The notes below the pieces were generated by a model. The model had not been told where the DNA came from. It searched no databases and worked only from the letters and a program-made list of their open reading frames with translations. A stretch of DNA of 64,000 nucleotides from Stenopsyche tienmushanensis. Lineage: Eukaryota; Arthropoda; Insecta; Trichoptera; Stenopsychidae. The stretch lies in assembly GCA_008973525.1 (NCBI GenBank), contig WACJ01000251.1, positions 1-64,000 of the forward strand, given 5' to 3'. Positions 26,261 to 38,027 of the stretch are shown here, piece after piece. Position numbers and translations under genes: made by a program. The first letter of the stretch is position 1. Each line of letters starts with the position of its first letter.

Positions 26261-27816
26261 TTAGGTTCATACTTTCTAATATTAATATTTATACTTTACA
26301 ATATCATGCAACCGAGTAAATCGTCCTGGTTATAGTTTTCCAGGAAAATTATATCAAAATACACATAACGTCGATCGATATATACCACAAATAGTTTCTT
26401 TGCATCGGTAGAATTCTAAATTTGTAACGAGCTCTCGGAATTCTGTTAAAGGAACTAATGTCATGGTAAATTACCATCGTGACAATCCAGGGACATCAGA
26501 CATATTGACCTAAGGGCGATTCATTGTATTCAAAGAATGGCTTAGGGATTTCGTAACGATTTATTATGTAATCGAATTATGGATTTCTAAATAACGGCTC
26601 AATATTGCTGATAAAGATCGGGGAAGAAAATAAATCAATTCTTCCACAAATGGAGTGATAACAAAGCATTTATATTGGAAGCTCATAGCTCCACTTTATC
26701 ATATTTACGAGATTTAATTTTCTTTATCTTAAACGAAAACGGATTTTCCGAGACAACTTCCTCCTGTTCTGGCAATAATTACTACCCTTATTTATTGGAC
26801 ATAAATATTTATACGCGTACCTAATATCGATATGGGGTCGGAATTCAGCACAATAACTGAATTCTGCGCCAATACTTAATACATTGCAAATATTTATATT
26901 ACAGATCAACCGCATAAAAATGATTTAAAAAATCGCAAAATAAATATTGATTTGCACTTTTGAGGTACACTTAACTTAAATGTATACCGTTAAGAAAATT
27001 TATACTAATCGAAGTCGACCATTACATAAATATTTCATGGGTTTATTGCGGCAAAGTTAAATCTACTCGAATACATAAATTTTTATTTATGACTAGTATC
27101 ACATCTTATCTGTATATATGCGGACGATATACATACTATTTGCTCCCTCGTATGAATAATATATGGAAAAAAATATTATCGTTCAGGCAATTAGATAAGA
27201 AAAAATTATATAATATTAGCATAATCAATAACATTAACATACATAGTTTGTCAGTTTTTCGGCATAGATCATTATTATGAAATATATTCCTACCATTCTA
27301 TTTTATGCATAAAATTTTCATGGATTTATATACTGGTTTAATTTTATTTTGGGTAATGGAATTGAAAAAAATATCACTTTGTAGAAAATTCAGTATCCGA
27401 CAATTAATATCACATAAAGCTGGAAATTATACAATTTTATAAATATGACTAAAATTATCATATTTAGATCATACACATTAAACTAATAATTAATAGTACT
27501 TGAAAAATTAAAAATATATTGATCTCAATAAGTTTAAGGGGGTTGATATAAGCTCTCACTCTTTAAAAGACCTAATTCTATATAATCTATTAATATAAAC
27601 TCTAAATAATTCTATATAAACTATTGAATGGACAAATCATTTTATAACAAATACTATTTATAAAAATAATATAAATTCATTAACGTTAAATAATGAAACA
27701 TTTAAATGAAATAATGGATATTTTTTCATGAAAAACGGCACAACTTCAAAATCAATTTAATGTGTGTACTGGTTTGCATGATTCGAATTGTTTGTAATGT
27801 TTTTATTGTGTTTTCA

Positions 27817-28222
27817 GTATCCAGTTTCAGCAATGATGGCTCCCTCCAACAGCTCGACGGTCAGCTACAGTTCCGTTTCTCAGCACGAGCTTTGCAGCAT
27901 GTGACGACACGTTCGACAGGGTCATCCAGGATCCTCCAAGGGCAGAAAGTCCAGTCGCCAGACCAAGATTTCGTGATCTCGAGAACAGGGCGGGGAATTC
28001 CGCCCATCCTCTTCGAAATCGTCCATCAAGACGATAGCCGAAGAGGCAATACTCAACTCCGACGAGTTTTACGAAGAAGAAAATGAACGCTCCGTCCCGG
28101 AGAGTGAATTGAAGACTCCCCCAGAAAAGTCCGGACAGTTTCACAGCACCGGGTGTAGTAAAGTTCCTACTAAGAAACGAGTGAGGTATCAAAGCTCTGC
28201 GGACGTCATCATGTTGACTTGA
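27817..28222 (+). CDS. Terminal coding exon of the GPCR-like gene, with two apparent frameshifts
   Basis: The acceptor is tattgtgttttcag. In the frame that follows exon 825-909 (phase 0) it reads YPVSAMMAPSNSSTVSYSSV and then SQHELCSM with a TGA at 27902. The sequence beyond stays GC-rich and protein-like in shifted frames: DDTFDRVIQDPPRAESPVAR in the next frame, then back in the original frame KTIAEEAILNSDEFYEEENE to a TGA at 28220. Both shifts can be explained by one-base length differences at homopolymers (TTT at 27891-27893 and GGGG at 27992-27995) that cancel out. So either the tail is about 135 residues with two sequence errors, or the protein stops at 27904 and the rest is 3' UTR, or the gene is decaying. 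The Ser/Thr-rich then acidic content suits a receptor C-tail. Confidence 0.5.
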
Positions 28223-28365
28223 AAAATTGTGAACTTTTTTCATCTTCGTATTAGTACTATTTGTATTTTTCCTAGTATAAAAAATATTTCCTGTGATAAT
28301 AATCCTCTAGTTTTTTTGTAAAATATAGTACTTTCATTACCTTCATACATAATATACTAAATAAT

Positions 28366-28371
28366 AATAAA
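28366..28371 (+). promoter_or_regulatory. Possible polyadenylation signal
   Basis: A canonical aataaa lies 144 bases after the last in-frame stop of the receptor exon, in AT-rich sequence. It is a plausible 3' end for the plus-strand gene, but this hexamer is common in such composition. Confidence 0.3.
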
Positions 28372-31300
28372 TCCGACGGTCAAATGATACATTTAATTTT
28401 TAAACAATAGTCGACATACAATTATTGGATCATTGATACTGATATTTATTGGCTCATCAGTATCAGTCGTTCAATGAAAATACAAATAGATTATATCAAT
28501 ATATAATTATTAATTTTAGTATGATTTTAAAATGTATTAGTTGACTGAAGGATTGCATTAATATATTTGTAAATACAGATTTTTTTGTACGAAACGTTCT
28601 CGCCGTAAAAAAATGCTGCATTATTTTTAACATTATCAAAAATATTTTTTGATAGTCCTAAACATACTTAGAAATATGTATCAATAATAAATATACATGG
28701 TAAAATCATATTTCTTAATTTATTTTTATATATGAACATCTTTATAAAAATAAATACTCTTTGAGAATCACTCGACGTTATATTACCATAATCACAAGGA
28801 ATAAAAATCGAATCACCATAAAGCTTGATGACCATACAAAACAATGGCGTAAAGACAAATTCGAGGTAGTGATTAATCACTGCTAATACCAGTATAAAGT
28901 GTTTGGACTCGTAATTCTTATTCAACGGTTTATAATCCATTAAGCGATTTGCCCAAGAAATTTGCTCACAAACGCAAATTGTTTAGGGGGGCTAAAGACT
29001 CGCCCTTTTTCCAGTGATTTCGTAAAGTAGCTTCTAAATTATAGGAATGAATTATATATTTAATCATAATCATCGGCTTTAAAACTATAGGAAAAATATA
29101 TATTTGTTTTAAAATAACATACTTTTATAAATTGTATAAGACAATAGTCCCTTCATTAATCGATTCATGATTTAAATGTTTTTTAATTATTCAAAATACA
29201 TCTTATAATGACTAACATTATTATGAATAAACAATTATTTTCTATTTACATCTGGACTTTTGTTTAAATTTTACAATCGTATCGTATTTTCTTTAATACC
29301 ACTCATATGATTACACCTTACATATGATTTATATCAAGCAAATATGTTGTTACCATATTCAAAACGGGCTCGATTATAAATTTGTAAAAAAAATACAGAT
29401 GTAAACACTAAAATGCTAAGCACTACCTGAAGCTTTTTCAAATACAAAGTTGTAAAGATCGACAAAATTGGCATTTCTCTTCAAAGCATGATATTAGCTT
29501 TCATTATGAAATGTAAAATGATTTATTCTTTTAGTAAATAAAAATACGTTTAAAAATCGTAATCGTAGCAATAGTTCACCGAATAGTCATAAAGTCCAAA
29601 TTACAAAAATCCTCAATTACATGTATTCATGTACATAGACAGAAATTGCGTAAGCTTGTAAAATATTATTAATGGGAATAAAAACGCTTTTGAACGTAAA
29701 AATAAGTTTATTTTGAATGTTAACATGAAAAGTAGAATTTTTATGGAAGAGAATTTAGATTTTATTTCATATAAATATGTAACGTTTTCAATTTATTTTT
29801 ATCTTTTTGCTGCAAATAAAAATTATTTGCCATATTCTTCTATACTTAATTAAATCATTCAAATATATCTTCGTTTACATTTACTAGTAATATTTTTATG
29901 TCGGACATATCTGTCGGTTTTAAAAAATATTATAACATTACTGTACATTATAAGTATTGCAAATAAATATAATTTACAGCAAAAAGATTTTTAATTAACA
30001 TGTTATTATTAACATTCAATTTCAATAAAATCATTACATAAAATATTTGTAAATATGTATAAATAATACAAAAAGTATATGTTAGATTAATGTATGAATT
30101 TACCCCTTAACATTTTGCAGAATAAATACTGAATTTATACTATAAATGTAAAGATATCTTTTTAATACAAAGACAATAGATGTATAATTATATTAAAACA
30201 TTTTATCGTTACTGATATTATACTAAGAAATCTATGCAGAGAAGAATTATACCCGTTAAAAATTATGATTTAATATCGACTCCTTTGTATTGTAAAAAAA
30301 TAGCAGACAATCATAAGAAAGATAATAAAATGTTACGCATTAATTTTTTGGATATTAAAATATATTTCAAACCCAGTATTTTCCGCATTAAATTAATGTC
30401 AATGTATAAATATGTCTATTAACGTAAGTAATTAAAACATTTTTATAAAAAATATTATGTACAAAACCCTCATAATATTATATCAATGTAATTGGTTTTT
30501 AAAAGACTGTTATTATATCATAAAATTTCCACTTTCCGTTAAAATTTTTAATGATACATATTTTATAAATGTATTTAATAATGTGTAATATATCAAAAGT
30601 GAATGTGAAAAATTTAAATTAATGAATGTATAATATACTTGTTATACAATTATATAAAATTTATGAAAGAATGTATTAGATATTGTACTATAATATTGTT
30701 TTGATTCTATTAAAAATAGATATGTTTTTAGAACTTGTTTTCTTCTTCTACCTTATGTAACAAATACTACCTTCTGATCATTCAATTTATGGTGTCTTAG
30801 TAGTTTCAGCGGCGATAAATCAGGATCACGATAAAGATATTTAATCATAACTATATAAATCCTCACACAACTCTGTGTTATAAGAACGCAAGCAGATAGC
30901 AGTATGCAAAAATTAAATATTAAAGACTTTCACATTTAATGATATACATTTTAATTTGCGGGAGATTTCGAGATCCCATTATTTAACACATTCATCGCCC
31001 AACGTGATTTGATGAGGTTTTTCACGGGACCCAAATCCAATAGTTAAAAAGCGACCCAAGAATCTTAATTCGGTTGAGAAGCATATTTTTTTCTGATAAG
31101 CATATCATTGATTTTTCATCCTTGATTGAACAAATTGAAATTTAAAAAAATCCGGGAGCTAGTTAGAGAATGATTGTACTCTGAAAATGCTGACAATGAA
31201 AAAAATAAAGCAAATAAAGAAATTCATAAAAATCGATAGGACAAACCTATTAGAAGAAGAGACAAATTATCAAACATCAGGCACCAAGAAAAATATAAAA

Positions 31301-32724
31301 ATGACTTCAAAATATTGTTCTAATTATTCAAAATCACCTCAAATATATATGAATTGTTTTAGCCAATACCAAGTTTTGTAACATATTATATTGTCTTTTA
31401 ATTCTATTTAACTGAATGAAGAAAAACGTCACCCAAATACATTTGATGTGGAAATGGAAGGATATCAGTCATCTGTAACTGGATGACATGGTATCATACG
31501 TGTTAAATGATGATCCTATTTTTGTTATAATACTGTTGTAAAAATAATCATCAAAAGTTAGAAAGTATATTTTATAGGTAGTCAATTATAAAAAGAGTTA
31601 CTTTTAAAATTGTTCACTTATGAATGAATTTAACATTTGGAATAATCTATTAAAATTTATTTCAACCCAAATACAAGCATAAGAGTTTTGTAATGTAATC
31701 TATATTAACATACTGACTGCTACACTAACATCTATTTCATTCCTTTTATTCCATCTTTTCCTCTGCCAAAGGGAGACTTTTCATTTGTAGTCAAATAATA
31801 ATTACCTCTCAACCTAAAACATAAATACAATCAAAAGTATACTACTAATCCAAATGCTTATTATATTCATTGTAATATGTACAATTTTTTACATCACAAT
31901 TTGTAATATAAACTCAAACTGATGTTATTTCTCGTCTATTTAATCCATTAAAGGACGTTTTTACTTTGTTGGTTCTAAAAAAATTTTTTTTTTCTTCTTG
32001 TATCGGAAAGAACCAATGTTTAAGAATACGTTCAGTAAAATACAGGTCGATATAAATAAAATTCACAATGTTATAGATCGACGAGGAGAAGCTGCGCTTT
32101 GCGAAGCTGAAGAGATTGAGAAACTTTAAAGGCGTTTTTCTCGAAACTACTTTTTTCAAACTCATGGAACTCACATCCTAGAGAAGAATTCTTCATGAAA
32201 TTTGGCAGACATGTATAATAAAAGTCTTCATCGTATAGACTACATTTATCTAAAAATATTTAAAAGTGTGAGCAAAAAACTACAAAATATGCTGGTAAAA
32301 ATACAAATCTTTTCTTCAATCGCTCACTATTTTTTTATTTTCCAATATTTATTCTTAATTGTAGTTTAAGCCTTATACAATATTATACAAAGTTTTTTGC
32401 TGCATATCACCTGTTCAGGACTTCCATGGTGAAAAATATCATGACTCCACTCACTCCCACTACCATACTTTGTCAGACTTTAAAAAATATTTTTACGTTC
32501 AATAAAGATCGCCTAGTCAACACACTAAATATCAACATTCTATATTTAATACTTTTTGCATAAAATAATTTTCAAAAATCGATCACTTTTAGGCCCAACA
32601 AGGTAGAAACGTCCTTAACAGAATTACAATCAATCATACATTGAAAATAAAATGATAAGGTAATTGAACGATTGCTTTAAATTTTAGTACGATTGAAACT
32701 TTCAAACTGCTTAAATATTGTTAG
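28372..32724. other. Intergenic AT-rich stretch
   Basis: About 4.3 kb between the plus-strand receptor exon and the 3' end of the minus-strand lipase gene. I see no convincing coding exon, RNA gene or named repeat. ORFs here are short, of very biased composition (Ile, Lys, Asn, Tyr) and without splice support. Confidence 0.6.
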
Positions 32725-34871
32725 TTAAATGATAATGGATATAAAATCTGAAATATTGTCAACATACGAATTAGTAGCTCCATATCCCATATAGCCAGTT
32801 TTTTTTTCATTACATCTATTCTTCTGAAAAGACTCATAATCTAAACATCTCATAGCTAAAAAAATCTTTGGTGATTTTACAGATTCTACATAGTATTCCC
32901 ATGCCCTTAAATGGCTGCATGCATCTATATAAGAGTAGATAATCATAAATTTAACAAAGTCAAATAATTTTAAACAATTAATTTAAAACAGTTATATAAA
33001 AATACCGCCAGAAAAAATTTTAGCATTGATACTACGAAAAATATCAATAATTGGACATCCAGGTTGCCTGCGAACTCCTCCATTGGGCCAGAAATCGACA
33101 TGACCAAAACTTATAGGCATTCCAAACTTTCCAGAATCAGTGTGTATACTATCAACAAATACCGCATGCTCTTTGCTTAGTCGCAGACCAACTATTGTCG
33201 GGTAAAATGCTGGAAAAGCACAATCCAATCCTGTTATCCTAAAATATAAGAACAAATTTATAAAAATATACGCTTAAATCTTGATTTATTTAGCACTATA
33301 ATTTGCACCTCGGTAAAGTTACACCGTATATTTGCATTGTATGGCCAATGGAAGCAGCGACGTGACAGCCGAGAGAATGTGCAACTATATGCAAGCTTTG
33401 TTTAGCAATTGCATTACCAATAGCCTGAAGAATGTAGTGAGCTACCGCACGACCCACCTTCAATAATTACAATATCATGCTTCAGACTATCATTTAAGGT
33501 TCAATTATTTCGTTAATATTATTAAAAAATATAAACTATTTACCAATTCTGAATTTCTAGCTGCGTTGTTTATAAAACCTTTATCACTCATATTGGTCCA
33601 ATCCAAAATAATGATATTTGTGTTAGTTTTTGAATTTAAATATACTTGCACAATACTCCTTATGCTTAAACCTTTGATCGTTTCTTCATATCCATGAATG
33701 TATATAAGAGTTCTGTTATGTTTTTTAAAATTCTTATCGCGAACTATTTTCATAAAGTTAGTGAGTGGAGTTCTGATAATGTCTTTGATTGATTTTCTGT
33801 ATAAAAATATAATATAAAAATTAGAAAAATACAGTGTTAAAATAGTTTAAATTATAAAAGATCAATGCAAAAAATGTTTTTACCCATTATAATAATTGAA
33901 ATAAATATCAGCGACAGAATTTTCTCGAGCATGAACTTCATCTGGTAAATTATAATAAAAATAAATAATGAAATTCTGTATGAGAATAGTTCTGTTAGAC
34001 CGTATAATTATCTGAAATGAGTACTGTAACGGAACTAATGTTAAATATGTCATTATTTTCAGTGTACAGTGGAATAGTATTCAAAAGATGTAAATGACCG
34101 AGGACATAATTGATGGTTTGATTCATCGTTACAAAAATATTAATGTTACAATGGATGCCTTGGATGAACAAAAACAAGTTGATGACACCTAAACTGTGTA
34201 GTTTTTTTTATAATTATTTGTTTTCTATGAAAGATTATTTTATGCATCATCAATTTTTTTTTTTTGTTTACCATCAAAGATCAAGCATTTTGTCGTTTTT
34301 ATAAAAGATTTGGGCAAATAAAATTAGTTGATCAATTGTATGTCGAATTGCGTTAGTGTATCGAATAATTCACATCTTTCCGATGCTATAAAATCTTACA
34401 AATCTTGTCATATCTGATTTAATTGAAGCCATATACGCATATTAATACTATGCCATCCGGCGACACCACAGTGGCAGGCGACATCACTTTAATATCACTT
34501 GCATTCTGTTGGTGATCTGTAGTGTTCTGTTGGTGTTTAATTTAAGTAACAATAAGTCTTTTGTTTCTTGAAATACTAAATACTTAGTAAGACTTGACAA
34601 TTTATAATCTCCTAATAACCTCAAGAATGGCGAGCGATAAGCAAAGTAATCTGAATTAGTGCTGTCGGCACCAAGTGAAGAAATTTTCACTAGACGTGCG
34701 GACGGCAAAGTGTAAATAAAATAAAATTTTGGCCAAAATCTGTTCAAATGACAATGAGTATAGCTTGTTTAAATGACGATTTATTTAACCAGCATTCAAA
34801 TTATTAAACTTACCATTGTATAAAAGTATAAATAGAAATATGGCAACTGATTGAATTATAATTGCTCTCAT
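32725..34871 (-). CDS. Secreted neutral lipase / phospholipase A1-like protein (six exons)
   Basis: The exons on the minus strand are 34871-34814, 33941-33884, 33796-33544, 33457-33309, 33238-33006 and 32924-32725. All introns are GT-AG and the phases join cleanly to give 316 codons. The product belongs to the pancreatic-lipase/PLA1 family that hydrolyses ester bonds of lipids outside the cell. A signal peptide (MRAIIIQSVAIFLFILLY) is followed by the core: TLIYIHGY (residues 68-75, oxyanion-hole region), IVAHSLGCHVA with Ser151, ITGLD with Asp178, HVDFWPNGG, and ACSHLRAWEYYVESV with His255. The triad is thus complete with family spacing. Oddities: the nucleophile elbow is AHSLG, not GHSLG, and the usual G-x-F/Y-x-L tail near the C-terminus is missing, so a further short exon may exist past a GTATGT at about 32770. 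The short lid region favours PLA1-like specificity (inference). Confidence 0.9.
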
Positions 34872-34904
34872 TACAATCACTCCGTCCTTTCGAATGACCG
34901 ACAC

Positions 34905-34941
34905 TATACTGAAAAAATTGCAACTAGTGATGTTGTTTAAA
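34905..34941 (-). promoter_or_regulatory. Putative core promoter of the lipase gene
   Basis: On the minus strand an insect-type initiator TCAGT has its A at 34910, 39 bases before the start ATG (34871). A TATA-like TTTAAA sits at 34941-34936, that is -31 to -26 from that A, the expected spacing. Both motifs are short, so position is the main support. Confidence 0.4.
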
Positions 34942-37900
34942 TCAAAATAAGCATAATTATCATATAAGTCTAATAGTATGATTTGAATATAAAATACAGT
35001 TTTAAAGCCTATTGAGTTTCTTTAGTTGATTTATGTATATGATTACATTTTTTTACACATTTGCTCTATTGAAATGGTTGATATTATTAAAAAAATTTCA
35101 TAGATACATACTTGTAAAAAATAATTGTAACAAAAATTTAGCAATGCTGACTAGGGATTCTGTGTCGAGACTTTTGGGCTTTTTTGCTGTTTCAAGTCCC
35201 AGGACATTCAACGAAAAAGCCTCAGGACTCAAGACTTTGTGATTATAAAATGTGCCTAATATATTGTACATTTTAATTATGAAAACATATTTTTACGCCC
35301 CCGAAATTCGTTGAAATATCCAATTTGTATTGAATGAAAGCAGGTATAACAGGGTACAGGGTATTTAAAAAAATGCAAGACGAGAGACAAGAGAATTATT
35401 GCCCGGCTAGCTGCGCTGGATGGTTTTTGCTTTCGGGCGCGAAAGTCCCGTTGTCAATGAAATTTGCATAAACCATGCTATACGTTTAGCTGCAATTGAA
35501 ACATTGTATCAGAAAACTTATCAAACAGAAACAGAAAACTTTGAAACATAAAAAGATTTAGATTATTCCAATGAAGATGAACAAAACACTGAAGAAAGTG
35601 ACTCCGAAAATGATAATTCTGAAAGATAGAGCAAGATGGTTCTTTTAATGTACACATATATACATACATAACACATATAATATTTACTTTAAAAATATCT
35701 GAACATAATTGAAGAGAAAATAAGTTTCGTGTCCTGGAACTTTGAAAAAGCCGAGTGTTCAGAGTCCCTAATGCTGACATTAATAATATATCTAGGTGAC
35801 TAGAGCTATGAGGTCCAATCGAAAGGTCATGGACGTGTATAGCAAAACATCAATTATCAGCTTCATTCAAACCCGCCATCAACATTAGGCTAATCCCGAC
35901 TCACAGAGTTAAATAGTTTGCATGTAAAGTTAATAGCATTATAACTGCATAATAGTTTGTTTTTATAGATATATATTTTTTCATGATAAAAACAATTGTA
36001 TTGAAGGAAAACATCATTAAATCTCTAATATTATTTATATAAACAGTAAGTTAGACTGACTTCTGTAAGCCATAGTCAAATTTCATGGTTTGGTTATTGG
36101 ACTTGATACTCAATTGCTTTGAATTAATAGTTAACTTTGTTATTTTGAAAGATATAATAGGAAAATAATAAACTAAAGAAGCAATAGCAAAATAAAAACA
36201 TATATTTTTCAGAAAATTGGTTAAACTCCTTATAAAGATAACAATGAGCTTCTGAAATATTAAAACTCAAATTAAAGGATTCATCACTTTATTTGCCATA
36301 TATACGTACACTTAATTATGATATAATAAGTGTATAACTAGACAGATAACAACAAAATATTACAAATAACTCAATATCACAAAAAATACCTTAATACAAA
36401 TAAAATTTACAACTTTTCTTACAATAGTACATTGCATTTGTAATCGGTGTTAATATACAATTTCTTCTATTAAACAGATTCTATTTATGTGCAGTATCTC
36501 AAATTTTCGATGGGCAAAAGATAAGAGATTGTAAGTCACAATTCTAAACATAATAAAAAAATCTTATTTTAATTAATCAGTACTGTTAAGTCAGAATAGA
36601 AGAAAATGTGTGAATCCCAAAGTGTATTGATTCATCATGATGCGTCAAACACTTTTTAGTTCACAAACGAAATCAAAATGATAAATTTTAAATCGAATAG
36701 ATGGTTCTAAAAAATATTCTTGATAACAAACATAATTTAACATTTTAAAAAATTACATATGTATATATTTTGTATAAGAACAATATGCATTTATAATACA
36801 CAACGTACAGCAAAGTTATGGACACTCAACAAGAGAGAAAAGACATTATTATAAGTGAAACAACACCTAGAGATACTTCTCAAAGTTTTCATCTTATGAA
36901 TATAAAGATATTAATCATTTTGACTTAAACAATGAAAAATTGTTTAATTTTATGCTAATGAGAAAATATGTCACTGAATTGAATCAATTCAATTTTTCAG
37001 TACATCACTTTTTACATAGATGTTTTTAACAGCTTATTGGATATCCAAATTCATATTACGGATTTCATTTTAATAATCACCCTTTAAATACACATTACAT
37101 ACGTCTCTTATGATACACTTGTTGAGAGGAAAAAATTGAAGACACAATAGTGATCGAATGACATATTTTACAGAATAGAAGAATTCAACATGTTGACATT
37201 ATAACTATAATAGTTAAATTTAAAAATACATTTTATTTCAATGTATAACATCTATAATGATGTGTGTAGTATAATTTACTGAGGCCCTCTGTGTATCCAT
37301 CAAGTAATTAAATACCCATATGAACGTCCCATTACGATGGGTAGTTCTTTCATTATCAAAATTGCAAAATTATAGCGATAATAAAAGTATACTCGTATAA
37401 ACAATTCACATTATAAATAAATATTTATACCCTATCACTACTTATATGCATTGGGATATATTGCTCTACAGAAGTCAATCATAATTCCAAACAACGCACA
37501 CAAAAATATAGAGATTTAAATTGAGTAGTATACATCAAACATACATATATATATGTTTTAAAAACAGACAAATCTGCACATATTAGGCTCGGTGAATATT
37601 GTTTTTGACTCACCAGTCAATCAGCTACCAATCGATATTGAATTTATTTTATTAAACACGTTCACATAGATGTTACCCCTTAACATATGCAAAAATGTAT
37701 GAATTTATATAATATTAAATATAGTTATAGCTATTGGAAGATAAATGGTAATTAACTTTGGATATGGACAATAAATGCACAACTTATTGTCTTAAATGCA
37801 ATTTAAATTTTAAAAAAAGGGGTGGAATATTTTAATATTCAGTATTAAATCTTTAGTTACTTCAGATGAAAAGATGTTGCGCAAAAATAAACATATTTTT

Positions 37901-38027
37901 TGTAAATATAAAATTACAATATCCAAATAATTTTTCTTAAAATATAGCGTTTTATATTAAAAAAAGAAAAGGTGCATCGTAAATGCAAATAAGTCTTTTA
38001 TGGAATAATAAACATTACTAACAAAAT
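34942..38027. other. AT-rich interval between the lipase promoter and the Sap47 stop codon
   Basis: About 3 kb containing no recognisable gene. The part nearest 38027 presumably holds the 3' UTR of Sap47, which is transcribed on the minus strand. I cannot place the poly(A) site with confidence. No named repeat is seen. Confidence 0.5.

Larger units (their letters stand above)
910..27816 (+). other. Very long intron (about 26.9 kb) packed with transposon relics
   Basis: Donor gtgagt at 910 and acceptor tgtgttttcag at 27816 bracket this interval, and the two flanking exons join in phase 0. Apart from the repeats listed separately (1464-1626, 3368-4300, 5036-5190, 7562-7764, 8046-8343, 9876-10213, 11398-12839, 25655-25760, 25990-26076, 26101-26260), I recognise no gene in it. 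The long stretches 12.8-25.6 kb and 26.3-27.8 kb are AT-rich with short chance ORFs and a few GC-richer islands (near 2036-2190, 15290-15400 and 20390-20560) that I cannot assign. Confidence 0.5.

Noticed and set aside
27760..28086. 108-codon plus-strand ORF in another frame of the receptor exon
   Set aside because: It can join in phase to the alternative frame of 825-909, but the joined product has no receptor features, whereas the other frame gives the Cys/Arg-rich helix-8 pattern.
27827..28243. 138-codon minus-strand ORF
   Set aside because: It is antisense to the receptor terminal exon; GC-rich coding exons often leave the opposite strand open.
34484..34747. 87-codon minus-strand ORF as an extra lipase exon
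   Set aside because: Lipase exons 34871-34814 and 33941-33884 join in phase and leave no missing family segment; this ORF matches nothing and lies in intron 1.
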